Position numbers and translations under genes: made by a program. Under the pieces are notes generated by a model that was not told the origin of the DNA, searched no databases, and saw only the letters and a list, made by a program, of their open reading frames with translations. Shown piece after piece: positions 15,935-23,759 of a DNA stretch of 51,858 bases. The first letter of the stretch is position 1. Each line of letters opens with the position of its first letter. The DNA lies in assembly GCA_026982355.1 (NCBI GenBank), contig JALSHG010000087.1:1-51858 (forward strand), given 5' to 3'. This stretch comes from Thermodesulfovibrio sp. (GTDB lineage Bacteria > Nitrospirota > Thermodesulfovibrionia > UBA6902).

Positions 15935-16390
15935 TCAAGTCTCCTTTGACAGGAGGGTCCCGCTGGTCAGGGGGACATCCTCCTTTGTAAACGGTCTGAG
16001 AAAATTCATGTTTGTCCTTATATAAGTTATGGAGCGGTCTATCAGTATCGAGTTGAACCTGTTCATCTCCTCTATGCCCTGAAGGAGAGACAACAGAGTG
16101 GAGCGCAGCTCCGAAAATACATTATTGCCCGTGATTCCGGCCAGTTCCCTGAGATTGATGTCAGCACTCACCCCCCTGTCTCCGGCAATCTCCGCCACGA
16201 GTCTCCGGCGCTCCTCTTCAAGGAGTCTCAACCTCATGACGATGGTGTCTTTCTCCTTTGATATCTCTTCGAGCTTTTCCGCGTCAATGTTGAGCAGACA
16301 CTTCCTCTCCCTCCCAAGGAGATCATGAAGTGCCCTGTAAGTATTTACCTGTTCTTTCAGAATACTTTCAACAGCCAGTTCGGATGTCAT
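15935..16390 (-). CDS. flgN: FlgN-like export chaperone for FlgK/FlgL
   Basis: 151 residues, almost wholly helical: ILKEQVNTYRALHDLLGRER, KLEEISKEKDTIVMRLRLLE and a C-terminal helix with IEEMNRFNSILIDRS. FlgN binds the C-termini of FlgK and FlgL in the cytoplasm and pilots them to the export gate. Sequence identity in this family is low, so position between flgM and flgK supports the call. Its start overlaps the flgM stop. Confidence 0.8.
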   Translation of the reverse strand: MTSELAVESILKEQVNTYRALHDLLGRERKCLLNIDAEKLEEISKEKDTIVMRLRLLEEERRRLVAEIAGDRGVSADINLRELAGITGNNVFSELRSTLLSLLQGIEEMNRFNSILIDRSITYIRTNMNFLRPFTKEDVPLTSGTLLSKET

Positions 16391-16680
16391 ATTTCTTCCA
16401 GTATTTTCTTTGCCACATTCAGCAAGTCGATATTATATGTCCCGGCATCAATCGCCTTTTTAATGGACTCAACCCTGTCAGTTCTTATCTCAGGCATCCG
16501 GTCTATAAGGCTCTTCAGTTCGTTTATCTCTTTTGCCTTACCGGAAAGAGTTATCCTGTCCCTGCTGTCATCGGCCTTGTTGGCATTGTCCTTCTGTTCC
16601 GTATCGTGATTCTTGTTGATGTCCTTGACCCTGTTGTATACGTCTTGTCCTTCAACCGGATTTGTTCCCTGTATCTTCAT
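16387..16680 (-). CDS. flgM: Anti-sigma-28 factor FlgM
   Basis: 97 residues. The N-terminal half is polar and probably disordered; the FliA-binding C-terminal half has DRITLSGKAKEINELKSLID, RTDRVESIKKAIDAGTYNID and LLNVAKKILEEI. FlgM holds FliA (22213-22944) inactive until exported through a finished hook. A strong AGGGGGG precedes the ATG. A sigma-28 site lies 190 bases upstream, giving the usual autoregulatory loop. Confidence 0.9.
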   Translation of the reverse strand: MKIQGTNPVEGQDVYNRVKDINKNHDTEQKDNANKADDSRDRITLSGKAKEINELKSLIDRMPEIRTDRVESIKKAIDAGTYNIDLLNVAKKILEEI

Positions 16681-16736
16681 GTCTTTCCCCCCTTTCTCTA
16701 ATGGATTTTACTGCCTGCATCACCGGTTATCAACCC

Positions 16737-16751
16737 GGGGCTGAAAGCCCC
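16737..16751 (-). other. Small hairpin in the flgM leader
   Basis: GGGGCT-GAA-AGCCCC forms a perfect 6-bp hairpin inside the predicted flgM leader. There is no U-tract on either strand, so it is not an intrinsic terminator. A role in translation control is only a possibility. Confidence 0.3.
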
Positions 16752-16870
16752 CTGTATCAAACCTTGTCATTTTATTTAACACCTGTTTTCAGCATTTCCA
16801 GCATGTTCCTCCCACCTGCTTGTTGTATACCTAATTGCAGTGTCAAGTTTTTTTACATTTCTTGCTTATT

Positions 16871-16898
16871 TTATCGGCCTTTCCCCGTAAAAACTTTA
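16871..16898 (-). promoter_or_regulatory. Sigma-28 (FliA) promoter of flgM-N-K-L-fliW-csrA
   Basis: On the minus strand TAAAGTTT (16898-16891), a 12-base spacer and GCCGATAA (16878-16871) match both FliA hexamer blocks perfectly; the enterobacterial spacer is 11. The -35 block overlaps the last bases of the flgJ-like gene. The implied leader before flgM is about 180 bases. Confidence 0.85.
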
Positions 16899-17201
16899 AT
16901 CCCTTCCGGTTCCTTCCCCCTTTGTCCCCGGTATTCTCTGCATCCACCTGACTATCGCTTCACTGAGGCCGAGCCCCCTGTCAGCCAGAAGCCTTGAGAC
17001 CTCCATATCAAAAAGACTCATGTACGTATCGTATCCTGGGCCCTTTTTGTCGGAAGACATGCTCTCCGCCGTCTCCCTCATCACCTTTATCAAGCGGTAT
17101 GCAAAGAGAGACTCCATCTCTTTCGCAACTTTTTTATATTCCGTTATCCTGTCCGTTCCGGCCGCCGGCCCGGCGCCGATTCCCGGTATGAGATTGATCA
17201 T
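16896..17201 (-). CDS. flgJ: Rod-binding protein, FlgJ N-domain type
   Basis: 101 residues. KVAKEMESLFAYRLIKVMRE and YDTYMSLFDMEVSRLLADRG then LGLSEAIVRWM are the Rod-binding domain. The muramidase half of enterobacterial FlgJ is absent, as in many non-gamma lineages, so the wall-cutting activity must come from another protein. It overlaps flgI (4 bases), completing the flgF-G-A-H-I-J order. Confidence 0.88.
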   Translation of the reverse strand: MINLIPGIGAGPAAGTDRITEYKKVAKEMESLFAYRLIKVMRETAESMSSDKKGPGYDTYMSLFDMEVSRLLADRGLGLSEAIVRWMQRIPGTKGEGTGRD

Positions 17202-18319
17202 ATTATCTCCAGCTCGGCCTGCAGTGCGCCTGCCGCCTTTAATGCCTGAAGTATCGAGATCAGGTCGCGCGGTGTCACGCCAAGGAGATTCAGGGCCTTT
17301 ACCACTTCACCCAGTGTAACGCCCGAGACCTCGACTAGGGAAGCCTTCTGCTCCCGGACATTGATATCCGTCCGCGGCACAACAGTGGTCTCGGCCCCTC
17401 CCGGCGCAAACGGCGGCGGCTGGGAAACCTTGGGTTGCTCTGTGATGTCAATTGCAAGGGAGCCGTGCGCGATCGCCACAGGGGAAATCGTCACATTCTT
17501 GCCGATAATCACGGTGCCCGTCCTTTCATTGATAACAATCCTTGCCGGCATATCCATCCCGACGTCCAGCATATCGACCTTTGTAATAAGGGCCACGAGG
17601 TTGTCCCTGTATTCATCGGGAATCAAAAGCCTTACAGCGGACGGATCAACGGCTGAGGCATAGTCGCCGCCGAGGGCGGCGTTTATTCTTTTTGATATCT
17701 CGTTTGCGACAGCGAAATCAGCCTTGTGCAGAAAGAGCCTTATATCCCTGCCGTTGCCGAGGGTGAAGGCAGGCTCCCTTTCTATTGTCACGCCCGCCGG
17801 GATTCTACCTGCCGTCGGATGATTCTTCTGCACCGAGGCCGCGCCGCCTTCCGCGGCAAAGCCGCCGATTGAGACGGGACCCTGGGCAAGGCCGTAAACC
17901 TTGCCGTCAGGGCCTTTGAGGGGGGTGAGAAGGAGAGTGCCGCCCTGGATGCTTTTGGCATCCCCGATTGTTGAAACAAGGGCGTCAATCTTTATACCCG
18001 GCTTTGCAAACGGCGGCAACGTGGCTGTAATCACAACCGCCGCAATGCTTTTGCTTTTAAGGTCGGCGGGGTTCAGTGTAAGCCCCATTCTTCTCAGCAT
18101 GTTCACAATGCTCTGTACCGCGGCCCGTCCCTTGTCGCCGGAACCGTCGAGCCCGACCACCACGCCGTAGCCGATGAGCTGATTATCCCTGACTCCTTCA
18201 AAACTCGCGATATCCTTGATGCGCTCGGCAAAGGAATAAGCGGAAAGTGAAAAGTGGAAAGTGAAAAGTGAAATCAGAACCACAGACAATATCGTTCTCT
18301 TCATATATCCGTTTCTCAT
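17198..18319 (-). CDS. flgI: Flagellar P-ring protein FlgI
   Basis: 373 residues from ATG 18319. A signal peptide (about 1-30) is followed by IKDIASFEGVRDNQLIGYG, VVVGLDGSGDKG and LKSKSIAAVVITATLPPFAK, all typical FlgI. It forms the periplasmic P ring around the rod. I chose ATG 18319 over ATG 18304 because AAGG stands seven bases before it; that AAGG is the outer end of the inverted-repeat element at 18327-18540. The signal peptide coding region contains four tandem heptamers (18243-18270). Confidence 0.93.
   Translation of the reverse strand: MRNGYMKRTILSVVLISLFTFHFSLSAYSFAERIKDIASFEGVRDNQLIGYGVVVGLDGSGDKGRAAVQSIVNMLRRMGLTLNPADLKSKSIAAVVITATLPPFAKPGIKIDALVSTIGDAKSIQGGTLLLTPLKGPDGKVYGLAQGPVSIGGFAAEGGAASVQKNHPTAGRIPAGVTIEREPAFTLGNGRDIRLFLHKADFAVANEISKRINAALGGDYASAVDPSAVRLLIPDEYRDNLVALITKVDMLDVGMDMPARIVINERTGTVIIGKNVTISPVAIAHGSLAIDITEQPKVSQPPPFAPGGAETTVVPRTDINVREQKASLVEVSGVTLGEVVKALNLLGVTPRDLISILQALKAAGALQAELEII
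18243..18270 (-). repeat. Four tandem heptamers in the flgI signal-peptide region
   Basis: On the plus strand GAAAGTG, AAAAGTG, GAAAGTG, AAAAGTG run without gaps (28 bases); the coding strand reads (CACTTTY)x4. The unit is not a multiple of three, so gain or loss of one unit would shift the flgI frame. Confidence 0.85.
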
Positions 18320-18323
18320 TTTT

Positions 18324-18470
18324 TTACCTTACAGTGTCATAAAAATGCCGCCCGCGGGCAGGGGAGTCCGGCGGAAAAGCTTTATCCGCGATACCTTCAG
18401 GAAGTATTCCGCACGGCATATCGACATCCTTTGGAATTTCACTCTCCGTTACGTCCTGCAATAAAGACAT
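18324..18470 (-). CDS. 48-codon open frame inside a long repeat element (uncertain gene)
   Basis: ATG 18470 opens MSLLQDVTESEIPKDVDMPC and runs 48 codons to a TAA just outside the element. The same frame is seen in the copies at 20880 and 51716, with differences biased to third codon positions. No family is recognised and no good ribosome-binding site is visible, so it may be a captured gene fragment rather than an expressed gene. Confidence 0.3.
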   Translation of the reverse strand: MSLLQDVTESEIPKDVDMPCGILPEGIADKAFPPDSPARGRHFYDTVR

Positions 18471-18540
18471 ATTTCCGATATCCCTTCGCTTTATAAAGGT
18501 TTTACGGCGGACTCCCCTGCCGGCTTGTGCAACATTAAGG
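18327..18540 (-). mobile_element. Long inverted-repeat element (214 bp)
   Basis: On the minus strand it begins CCTTAATGTTGCACAAGCC and ends TTTATGACACTGTAAGG. The inner arms GGCAGGGGAGTCC and GGACTCCCCTGCC flank about 130 bases holding the 48-codon frame. It sits between flgH and flgI, inside an operon, in the same direction as the genes. Confidence 0.85.
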
Positions 18541-18587
18541 TTAATCCTTCAATTCTTCAGCCCTGAACCGTCGAACCCGGAACTTTT

Positions 18588-19310
18588 CTAAAAAGGCCAC
18601 ACATTATCAAGAATTCTCACGAGCCATCCCGGTTTCTGCTTGTCCTGTATTACGCCGTCACCCACATAGTAAACCCTTGCATCGGCTATCTTGGTGCTTG
18701 AAACCGTATTGTCGGCATCAATATCATCAGGTCTCACCATGCCCGAAAGCACAAGTATCTGCTTTTCATTGTTAATGGTCAGTTCCTTCCTCGCCTCCAG
18801 AACAAGATTGCCGTTGGGCAGGACCTCCACTACCTTTGCCGTTATGGTCGCCATGAGCTCGCCTTCCCTGTTAGTGTCGCCCTTGCCCTTGAACCGGGAT
18901 TTCGCACTCCCCTTGACCGCCGGTTTGAATACATTGGCGTCCCTGTACAGGCCGTTCAGCAAAGCCCAGTCCTGGATATTGAAATCAGTGTTCATGCCCA
19001 GCAACTCATCGAGCCCGACGTCCAGCGATGAATCGCGGCTGGTGCTGGTGTCGGCCTTGCCGGAGCCGGACAGGCTCTCCGCTATCTTTATTGTCACAAG
19101 GTCGTTAAGCCTTCCCGCCTTCCTGTCGCCGAAAATGTTCGCCGTATCACTCCAGAGCGAATTAACCGTCCCCGCGCTCTTATGCTCCTTCATGTGGTAA
19201 ACGTATTTCGGAGGAGGAGGCGGCAGCTTTACGGAAGGTGAAGCACAGGCCGACATAAAAACCGCCGCACCGACCACACAACACGGCGCCGAAACCCGCA
19301 ACCCGAACAT
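18588..19310 (-). CDS. flgH: Flagellar L-ring lipoprotein FlgH
   Basis: 240 residues from ATG 19310, chosen because GGAG lies just before it and the flgA stop is immediately upstream; an earlier in-frame ATG at 19340 would overlap flgA. The lipoprotein signal is MFGLRVSAPCCVVGAAVFMS then AC, with the lipidated Cys near residue 22. NSLWSDTANIFGDRKAGRLN, DLVTIKIAESLSGSGKA and LVLEARKELTINNEKQIL are FlgH hallmarks. It forms the outer-membrane L ring, so the organism is diderm. Confidence 0.93.
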   Translation of the reverse strand: MFGLRVSAPCCVVGAAVFMSACASPSVKLPPPPPKYVYHMKEHKSAGTVNSLWSDTANIFGDRKAGRLNDLVTIKIAESLSGSGKADTSTSRDSSLDVGLDELLGMNTDFNIQDWALLNGLYRDANVFKPAVKGSAKSRFKGKGDTNREGELMATITAKVVEVLPNGNLVLEARKELTINNEKQILVLSGMVRPDDIDADNTVSSTKIADARVYYVGDGVIQDKQKPGWLVRILDNVWPF

Positions 19311-19311
19311 C

Positions 19312-20004
19312 CTAAAGCTCCAGCCTGACAGTGTTTTCATCTATAAGCACCCCTGTTACTTCTTTTCTTGACGACAGGTTGATTGCCTTCACCGGCATCC
19401 CCACATAGCCTTTTTCGCTGGTCCTGCCTGCGGCCGTGATATTCAGGCCGCCGTGTCTTATCAGGAGCACCACGTTCTTTCCCCTCTTCACCACGCGCGA
19501 TTTTTCGATCATGTCCTCCAGGATGGGAATATTTGCGGCGATAGACCTTCTCAGGGACTTGCCCACCACGGCATCCGCGTTTCTGACGGAGCTGTTCGGC
19601 ATCCTTCTTATATCCATTTTCGCGATATATATATCCTCTCCGGTGATGACATGCCCCTTTCTGAAGGGTCTCCTGCTTTTGACAACATTGCCGAGGGCCT
19701 TCACATCCGCCTTTACAATGACCGTCCTGTCCCGCCTGTATACAAATGCAAAAACAGCCCTGCCGAGCGGTCCTTTCCTGGTTTCTATCTTCTCCGGTGC
19801 GCCGGCTGGAAGCTTACCGAACACGCGCACATTATCAATCTCTATCTCTTTCCACGGATAATTACTCCTCAGGTGCGCGGTCAGCGCCGGTTCGGCATCC
19901 CATGCTCCGGCCACAGCCGCAGGGGCGGGCAGAAGGCAGAAGGCGGCGAGCAGCAACCTGACCGCAATTGATGCTGTATGCCTTTCAACAGCCTTTCTGT
20001 TCAT
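19312..20004 (-). CDS. flgA: P-ring assembly chaperone FlgA
   Basis: 230 residues from ATG 20004; an upstream ATG at 20016 is less likely because its own codons contain the GAGGAGG that serves the second ATG. A signal peptide precedes YPWKEIEIDNVRVFGKLPAG and a C-terminal SAF domain (RRPFRKGHVITGEDIYIAKM, GLNITAAGRTSEKGYVGMPV). FlgA acts in the periplasm to help FlgI form the P ring, consistent with its place just before flgH-flgI. Confidence 0.9.
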   Translation of the reverse strand: MNRKAVERHTASIAVRLLLAAFCLLPAPAAVAGAWDAEPALTAHLRSNYPWKEIEIDNVRVFGKLPAGAPEKIETRKGPLGRAVFAFVYRRDRTVIVKADVKALGNVVKSRRPFRKGHVITGEDIYIAKMDIRRMPNSSVRNADAVVGKSLRRSIAANIPILEDMIEKSRVVKRGKNVVLLIRHGGLNITAAGRTSEKGYVGMPVKAINLSSRKEVTGVLIDENTVRLEL

Positions 20005-20039
20005 TTTCCTCCTCATACATTTCAGGTTTCAGCCTGAGA

Positions 20040-20828
20040 TCATCTCTTTATGTTATTGGCCATGCGGAGCATTTCGTCCGATGCCTGCACCACCTTTGAA
20101 TTAAGCTCATAGGCCCTCTGACTGACGATCATGTTGACCATCTCTTCGACAATATTCACATTGCTGAGCTCGAGAAAGCCCTGGCTGAGCGTGCCGAGAC
20201 CCTCGGAGCCCGGCGCCGCGGTGGCTGCCTCACCCGAGGAGCCTGTGGGCTTGAACAGGTTTTTGCCGAGTGCCTGAAGGCCGCCGGGGTTGATGAACTG
20301 GGCCAGTTCTATCTGCCCCACTCCCACGGCCGTCGGGCTGTCGGGCTGGATGACCGACACCGTGCCGTCAGGGCTGATCGTGATATCCAGTGTATTGGCC
20401 GGGATGCTTATGGCCGGCTCAAGCGGATAGCCGTCGGAATTCACTATCCTGCCCTCGCTGTCCAGCTTGAAAGAGCCTGACCTTGTGTATGCAATATCAC
20501 CGTCCGGCATGGATATCTGGAAGAAACCGTCTCCTTCTATAACTATGTCAAGTGGATTGTTGGTGGATACGAAATCACCCTGCAAGAATATCTTCTGCAC
20601 CGCGGCAGGCTTGACGCCGAGGCCCACCTGGATTCCCGTGGGGACCTCCGTGCCCTCAGCAGATGCGGCGCCCGCGCTCTTTATGCCCTGGTACAGCAGT
20701 TCCTGGAAATCCGCCCTGCTCTTTTTGAATCCGTTTGTATTCACATTTGCGAGATTGTTGGCGATTACATCTATATTCAGTTTCTGCGCCTCCATCCCCG
20801 TCGCCGCTATAAACATTGAGCGCTGCAT
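20040..20828 (-). CDS. flgG: Distal rod protein FlgG
   Basis: 262 residues, the standard length. MQRSMFIAATGMEAQKLNID then VIANNLANVNTNGFKKSRAD at the N-terminus and SNVNIVEEMVNMIVSQRAYE near the C-terminus are diagnostic. GGAGG stands about nine bases before the ATG. FlgG builds the distal rod crossing the peptidoglycan and outer membrane. Confidence 0.96.
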   Translation of the reverse strand: MQRSMFIAATGMEAQKLNIDVIANNLANVNTNGFKKSRADFQELLYQGIKSAGAASAEGTEVPTGIQVGLGVKPAAVQKIFLQGDFVSTNNPLDIVIEGDGFFQISMPDGDIAYTRSGSFKLDSEGRIVNSDGYPLEPAISIPANTLDITISPDGTVSVIQPDSPTAVGVGQIELAQFINPGGLQALGKNLFKPTGSSGEAATAAPGSEGLGTLSQGFLELSNVNIVEEMVNMIVSQRAYELNSKVVQASDEMLRMANNIKR

Positions 20829-20852
20829 CCCTCAACACCTCCTTTTGATATC

Positions 20853-21090
20853 AAATCCTTTTCATCACAACTGCATTAACCTTACAGGGGCATAAAATTA
20901 CCGCCCGTGGGGTACAGGAGTCTGGCGGGGGAGCTTTATCCGCGATACCTTCAGGAAATATTACGCACGGCATATCCACGTCTTTTTGAACTTCACTTTC
21001 CGTTACTTCCTGCAACAATAACATATTCCGATATCCAATCGCTTTATAAAGGTTTCCCGGCAGATTCTCCTGTGTCCGTTTATGCAACAT
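20853..21090 (-). CDS. Open frame across a long repeat element (uncertain gene)
   Basis: In this copy the frame is open from the ATG of the element's left end (21090) through MLLLQEVTESEVQKDVDMPC, past the right end to near 20851. It preserves the frame also seen in the other long copies. There is no ribosome-binding site of note and no recognised family. Confidence 0.25.
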
Positions 21091-21094
21091 TACG
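20880..21094 (-). mobile_element. Long inverted-repeat element (215 bp)
   Basis: The minus-strand left end is CGTAATGTTGCATAAACGG and the right end is TTTATGCCCCTGTAAGG. The interior matches the 18327 copy closely (TATCGCGGATAAAGC and GATATGCCGTGCG are identical). It lies between flgF and flgG in gene direction. The inner arms have decayed relative to 18327. Confidence 0.85.
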
Positions 21095-21102
21095 ATTTAT
21101 TA

Positions 21103-21810
21103 TCATTTCCCCATCTGGTTCACTGTCTTTGATGATGCCTCGTCAAATGCAGTTATCATCTTCTGGTATGCCTCGAACTCCCGGAGGGAAACCATCATCC
21201 GCACCATCTCCCTGACCGCCTCGACATTCGACGCCTCCAGGTACCCCTGGCTGACCTGCGTGTCCGTCTCTGTGCCCGAGGCCCTGGTGTAAAACACCCC
21301 GCCGCTTCGTTTTTCAAGGACGTTTTTATCCGGGAAATCGACTATCTTCAATGTTCCGGCCGATACGCCGTCAACAAATATCTCCCCTGAAGCGCTCACG
21401 TCAACCCTGCCTCCCTGCACCGGCACGGGGCCGCCGCTGCCGAGAACCCTCCTGCCGTCCTGCGTAACCAGATAGCCCTCAGCGTCTATCCTGAAATTGC
21501 CGTTCCGCGTGTAGGTGTTCCCATCGAGTGCGAAAAACCCCTCCCCGTTTATCGCCAGGTCAAGGGGATTGCCGGTCCTCATCATGGCGCCCGGGGAAAA
21601 ATCGGTTACAATCTCGGACACATCGCTCATCGACCTGCCGTCCGGGGCATTGGCCGGTTTGTTGTCAACCGGGATCAGGCTGTTCATGAAGGATATCCTC
21701 TCCCTTTTATATCCGGACGTGGCTGCATTGGCCATATTCTGGGCCAGTATATCCATCTGCTTCTGTTTGAGAAGCGCCCCTGAAAGCGCTATGTAAATCC
21801 CTTTATACAT
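21103..21810 (-). CDS. flgF: Proximal rod protein FlgF
   Basis: 235 residues. MYKGIYIALSGALLKQKQMD then ILAQNMANAATSGYKRERIS is the rod-protein N-terminus, and SQGYLEASNVEAVREMVRMM the C-terminal signature. Being first after a sigma-54-like site, it probably leads the flgF-G-A-H-I-J operon. Confidence 0.93.
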   Translation of the reverse strand: MYKGIYIALSGALLKQKQMDILAQNMANAATSGYKRERISFMNSLIPVDNKPANAPDGRSMSDVSEIVTDFSPGAMMRTGNPLDLAINGEGFFALDGNTYTRNGNFRIDAEGYLVTQDGRRVLGSGGPVPVQGGRVDVSASGEIFVDGVSAGTLKIVDFPDKNVLEKRSGGVFYTRASGTETDTQVSQGYLEASNVEAVREMVRMMVSLREFEAYQKMITAFDEASSKTVNQMGK

Positions 21811-21844
21811 TATTTCCCGTCCTTAAAACTTCCACTGTTTTAAA

Positions 21845-21860
21845 GCAATCCCCGTGCCCG
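21845..21860 (-). promoter_or_regulatory. Sigma-54 promoter of the flgF operon
   Basis: The minus strand reads GGGCACGGGGATTGC, one base off the TGGCAC-N5-TTGC consensus, with GG and GC ten bases apart. The implied start is near 21833, about 23 bases before the flgF ATG. The remaining gap up to 22035 holds nothing I can name. Confidence 0.75.
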
Positions 21861-22035
21861 GAGGCCGTGGCTTCCCCCGTACTCGCCGTCCGCCGTGCCG
21901 GGTTGCATGCAACCGCCTGATAATAAAACAGTATTCAGCATTGTCCGAATGTCCGCCCGTCCCTGCAACATGCATATCCCCCTCTATCATCCGCAAGGCA
22001 CGCAGGCAATATTTTCCCGCAGGGAAAGAGATGCC

Positions 22036-22206
22036 CTATATCCTGATATCGATTCTTCCCTTCCCGGGTTTCCGTGCTTTACCGTCCTCATCCTTCCTTT
22101 CCTTCCTGCGCGCCTTATCCTTCTTTTTTCTCCGGTCAAGGCCGGGCCCCTGCTCCTTTCCGACCGGGGGCACCCCGTATATATTGTTCAGACCTTCAAC
22201 CGCCAT
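22036..22206 (-). CDS. Small basic protein between fliA and flgF
   Basis: 56 residues: MAVEGLNNIYGVPPVGKEQG, then a run rich in Lys, Arg and Asp (RRKKKDKARRKERKDED), ending KPGKGRIDIRI. AAGGAG lies 15-20 bases upstream within the end of fliA. The composition suggests a nucleic-acid-binding or disordered linker protein. I know no named family, but its place straight after fliA in the same direction suggests a flagellar accessory role. Confidence 0.5.
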   Translation of the reverse strand: MAVEGLNNIYGVPPVGKEQGPGLDRRKKKDKARRKERKDEDGKARKPGKGRIDIRI

Positions 22207-22212
22207 GACATG

Positions 22213-22944
22213 CTAACCCGACTCCTTAAGCTTTGCCTTGAGCTTTATAATGGCCTGGCTGTGTATCTGGCAGACCCTTGACTCGGTAATGCTCAGCACC
22301 TTTCCTATCTCCTGCATTGTAAGCTCTTCCCAGTAATAAAGCGCCAGCACCAGTTTTTCTTTTTCCGGCAGCGTGTCTATGAGTTCGGCAAGCTTTCTCC
22401 TGTTGTCCTTTTCCTCAAGGAGATAGAGCGGTGTCTTGGCCGAAGGGTCTGCTATGCATTCCGTGATGTTGAGATTGCTGTCCGAGAATTTATTGTTCCG
22501 GAAGTCCTCCAGGCTGATGGGATTGGCGACCGTCGCGTACTTGAGTATTTTGAAGTACTCGTCAAGCGGCATCTTCAAGGATTTCGCCACATCCGCGTCA
22601 TCAGGCATTCTGCCGAGCTTTTTCTCAAGCCTTGCGCGGGCCTTGTTGATCTCGTCAATCTTCTTCCTCATGGACCTCGGTATCCACGCCGTCGCCCTCA
22701 GCTCGTCGATCATTGCGCCCTTTATCCTTAATTCCGCATATGTCTTTAGCTTTACCTTGCCCGGCTCGAACCTGTCGACGGCATCCATCAGCCCCATAAG
22801 GCCCACGCTTATAAGGTCGTCAATGGTGATATGGGGCGGAAGCTTCCACGACAGCCTGTAGGCCGTGTACCTGATATAAGGCAGGAATTCCTTTATTATC
22901 TCCTCTTTTGTCTCTTCCTTCACCTTTGTCTTGTACTTTAACAT
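22213..22944 (-). CDS. fliA: Flagellar sigma factor FliA (sigma-28)
   Basis: 243 residues. Region 2 is seen in ISVGLMGLMDAVDRFEPGKV and LKTYAELRIKGAMIDELRA, and region 4 in LALYYWEELTMQEIGKVLSI then TESRVCQIHSQAI. It directs RNA polymerase to late flagellar promoters such as the site at 16871-16898 and is held by FlgM. Its start overlaps the end of flhG, so the sigma gene is part of the export and number-control operon. Confidence 0.95.
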   Translation of the reverse strand: MLKYKTKVKEETKEEIIKEFLPYIRYTAYRLSWKLPPHITIDDLISVGLMGLMDAVDRFEPGKVKLKTYAELRIKGAMIDELRATAWIPRSMRKKIDEINKARARLEKKLGRMPDDADVAKSLKMPLDEYFKILKYATVANPISLEDFRNNKFSDSNLNITECIADPSAKTPLYLLEEKDNRRKLAELIDTLPEKEKLVLALYYWEELTMQEIGKVLSITESRVCQIHSQAIIKLKAKLKESG

Positions 22945-23759
22945 TTCGCTTTCAAAAGACCTCCGAGAAAAAACTGAAGTGTCCCCTTTACGTTGCTGTT
23001 GCTCTCACCGGAGATTCTCCCGGCGATTTCCATCAGGCTCCTGGCCGCTTCGCTCTCGGGGTAAACATCCATCAAAGCCTTCTGCTGCCTCACGGCCCTG
23101 GGCACCGAGCTGTCATGGGGCACAAAACCTATGTAGTCAAGCGATATGCTCAGAAATCTCTCCGCTGCCGTGGAAAGCCTCTTGTAGACCTCTGTCGCCT
23201 CATGGGAGTTCTTCACATTATTGATCAGCACCCTGAAATCCTTTTCCTGGTACTTGGTAAAGAGCACCTTGATCAGCGCGTATGCATCCGTCATTGAAGT
23301 GGGCTCAGCCGATGTCACGATGATGATCTCCTGGGCGGCCATGCAGAAGAAGGAGACGTTTTCGGATATCCCGGATGACGTGTCTATCAGCAGGTAATCG
23401 AGGTTGCCGTTGTACGATTCAAACTCCTCGATAAGCCTCAACCTCTGGAACTCGTCAAGCGAAGTCAGTTCCTGTATGCCGGAGCTTGCGGGCAGTATCT
23501 TTATACCCTGGGGACCTTCCACGATAAGGTCTTCCAGCTTCTTCTCGCCCTTCAGCAGGTCCTTGATGTTGTACCTGGTGGCCAGGTTCAGTATGACATC
23601 GATGTTGCTTAATCCGAGGTCCGCATCAAAGACCATCACCTTTTTATTAAGCATGCTGAACCCGATGGCGAGGTTCGCCGTGATGTTCGTCTTACCGACC
23701 CCCCCCTTGCCGCTTGCCACGGCTATTGTCCTAACGGTCTTTCCTTCGGCGGTGTTCAT
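22938..23759 (-). CDS. flhG: Flagellar number regulator FlhG/FleN (MinD-like ATPase)
   Basis: 273 residues. The deviant Walker A is VASGKGGVGKTNITANLA (about 15-32), with switch motifs FDADLGLSNIDV and LLIDTSSGI. The C-terminus (about 240-273) is the membrane-targeting region. FlhG partners with the GTPase FlhF to set flagellar number and place, and adjacency to flhF supports this over a cell-division MinD. Polar flagellation is the usual correlate. Confidence 0.93.
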   Translation of the reverse strand: MNTAEGKTVRTIAVASGKGGVGKTNITANLAIGFSMLNKKVMVFDADLGLSNIDVILNLATRYNIKDLLKGEKKLEDLIVEGPQGIKILPASSGIQELTSLDEFQRLRLIEEFESYNGNLDYLLIDTSSGISENVSFFCMAAQEIIIVTSAEPTSMTDAYALIKVLFTKYQEKDFRVLINNVKNSHEATEVYKRLSTAAERFLSISLDYIGFVPHDSSVPRAVRQQKALMDVYPESEAARSLMEIAGRISGESNSNVKGTLQFFLGGLLKAKC

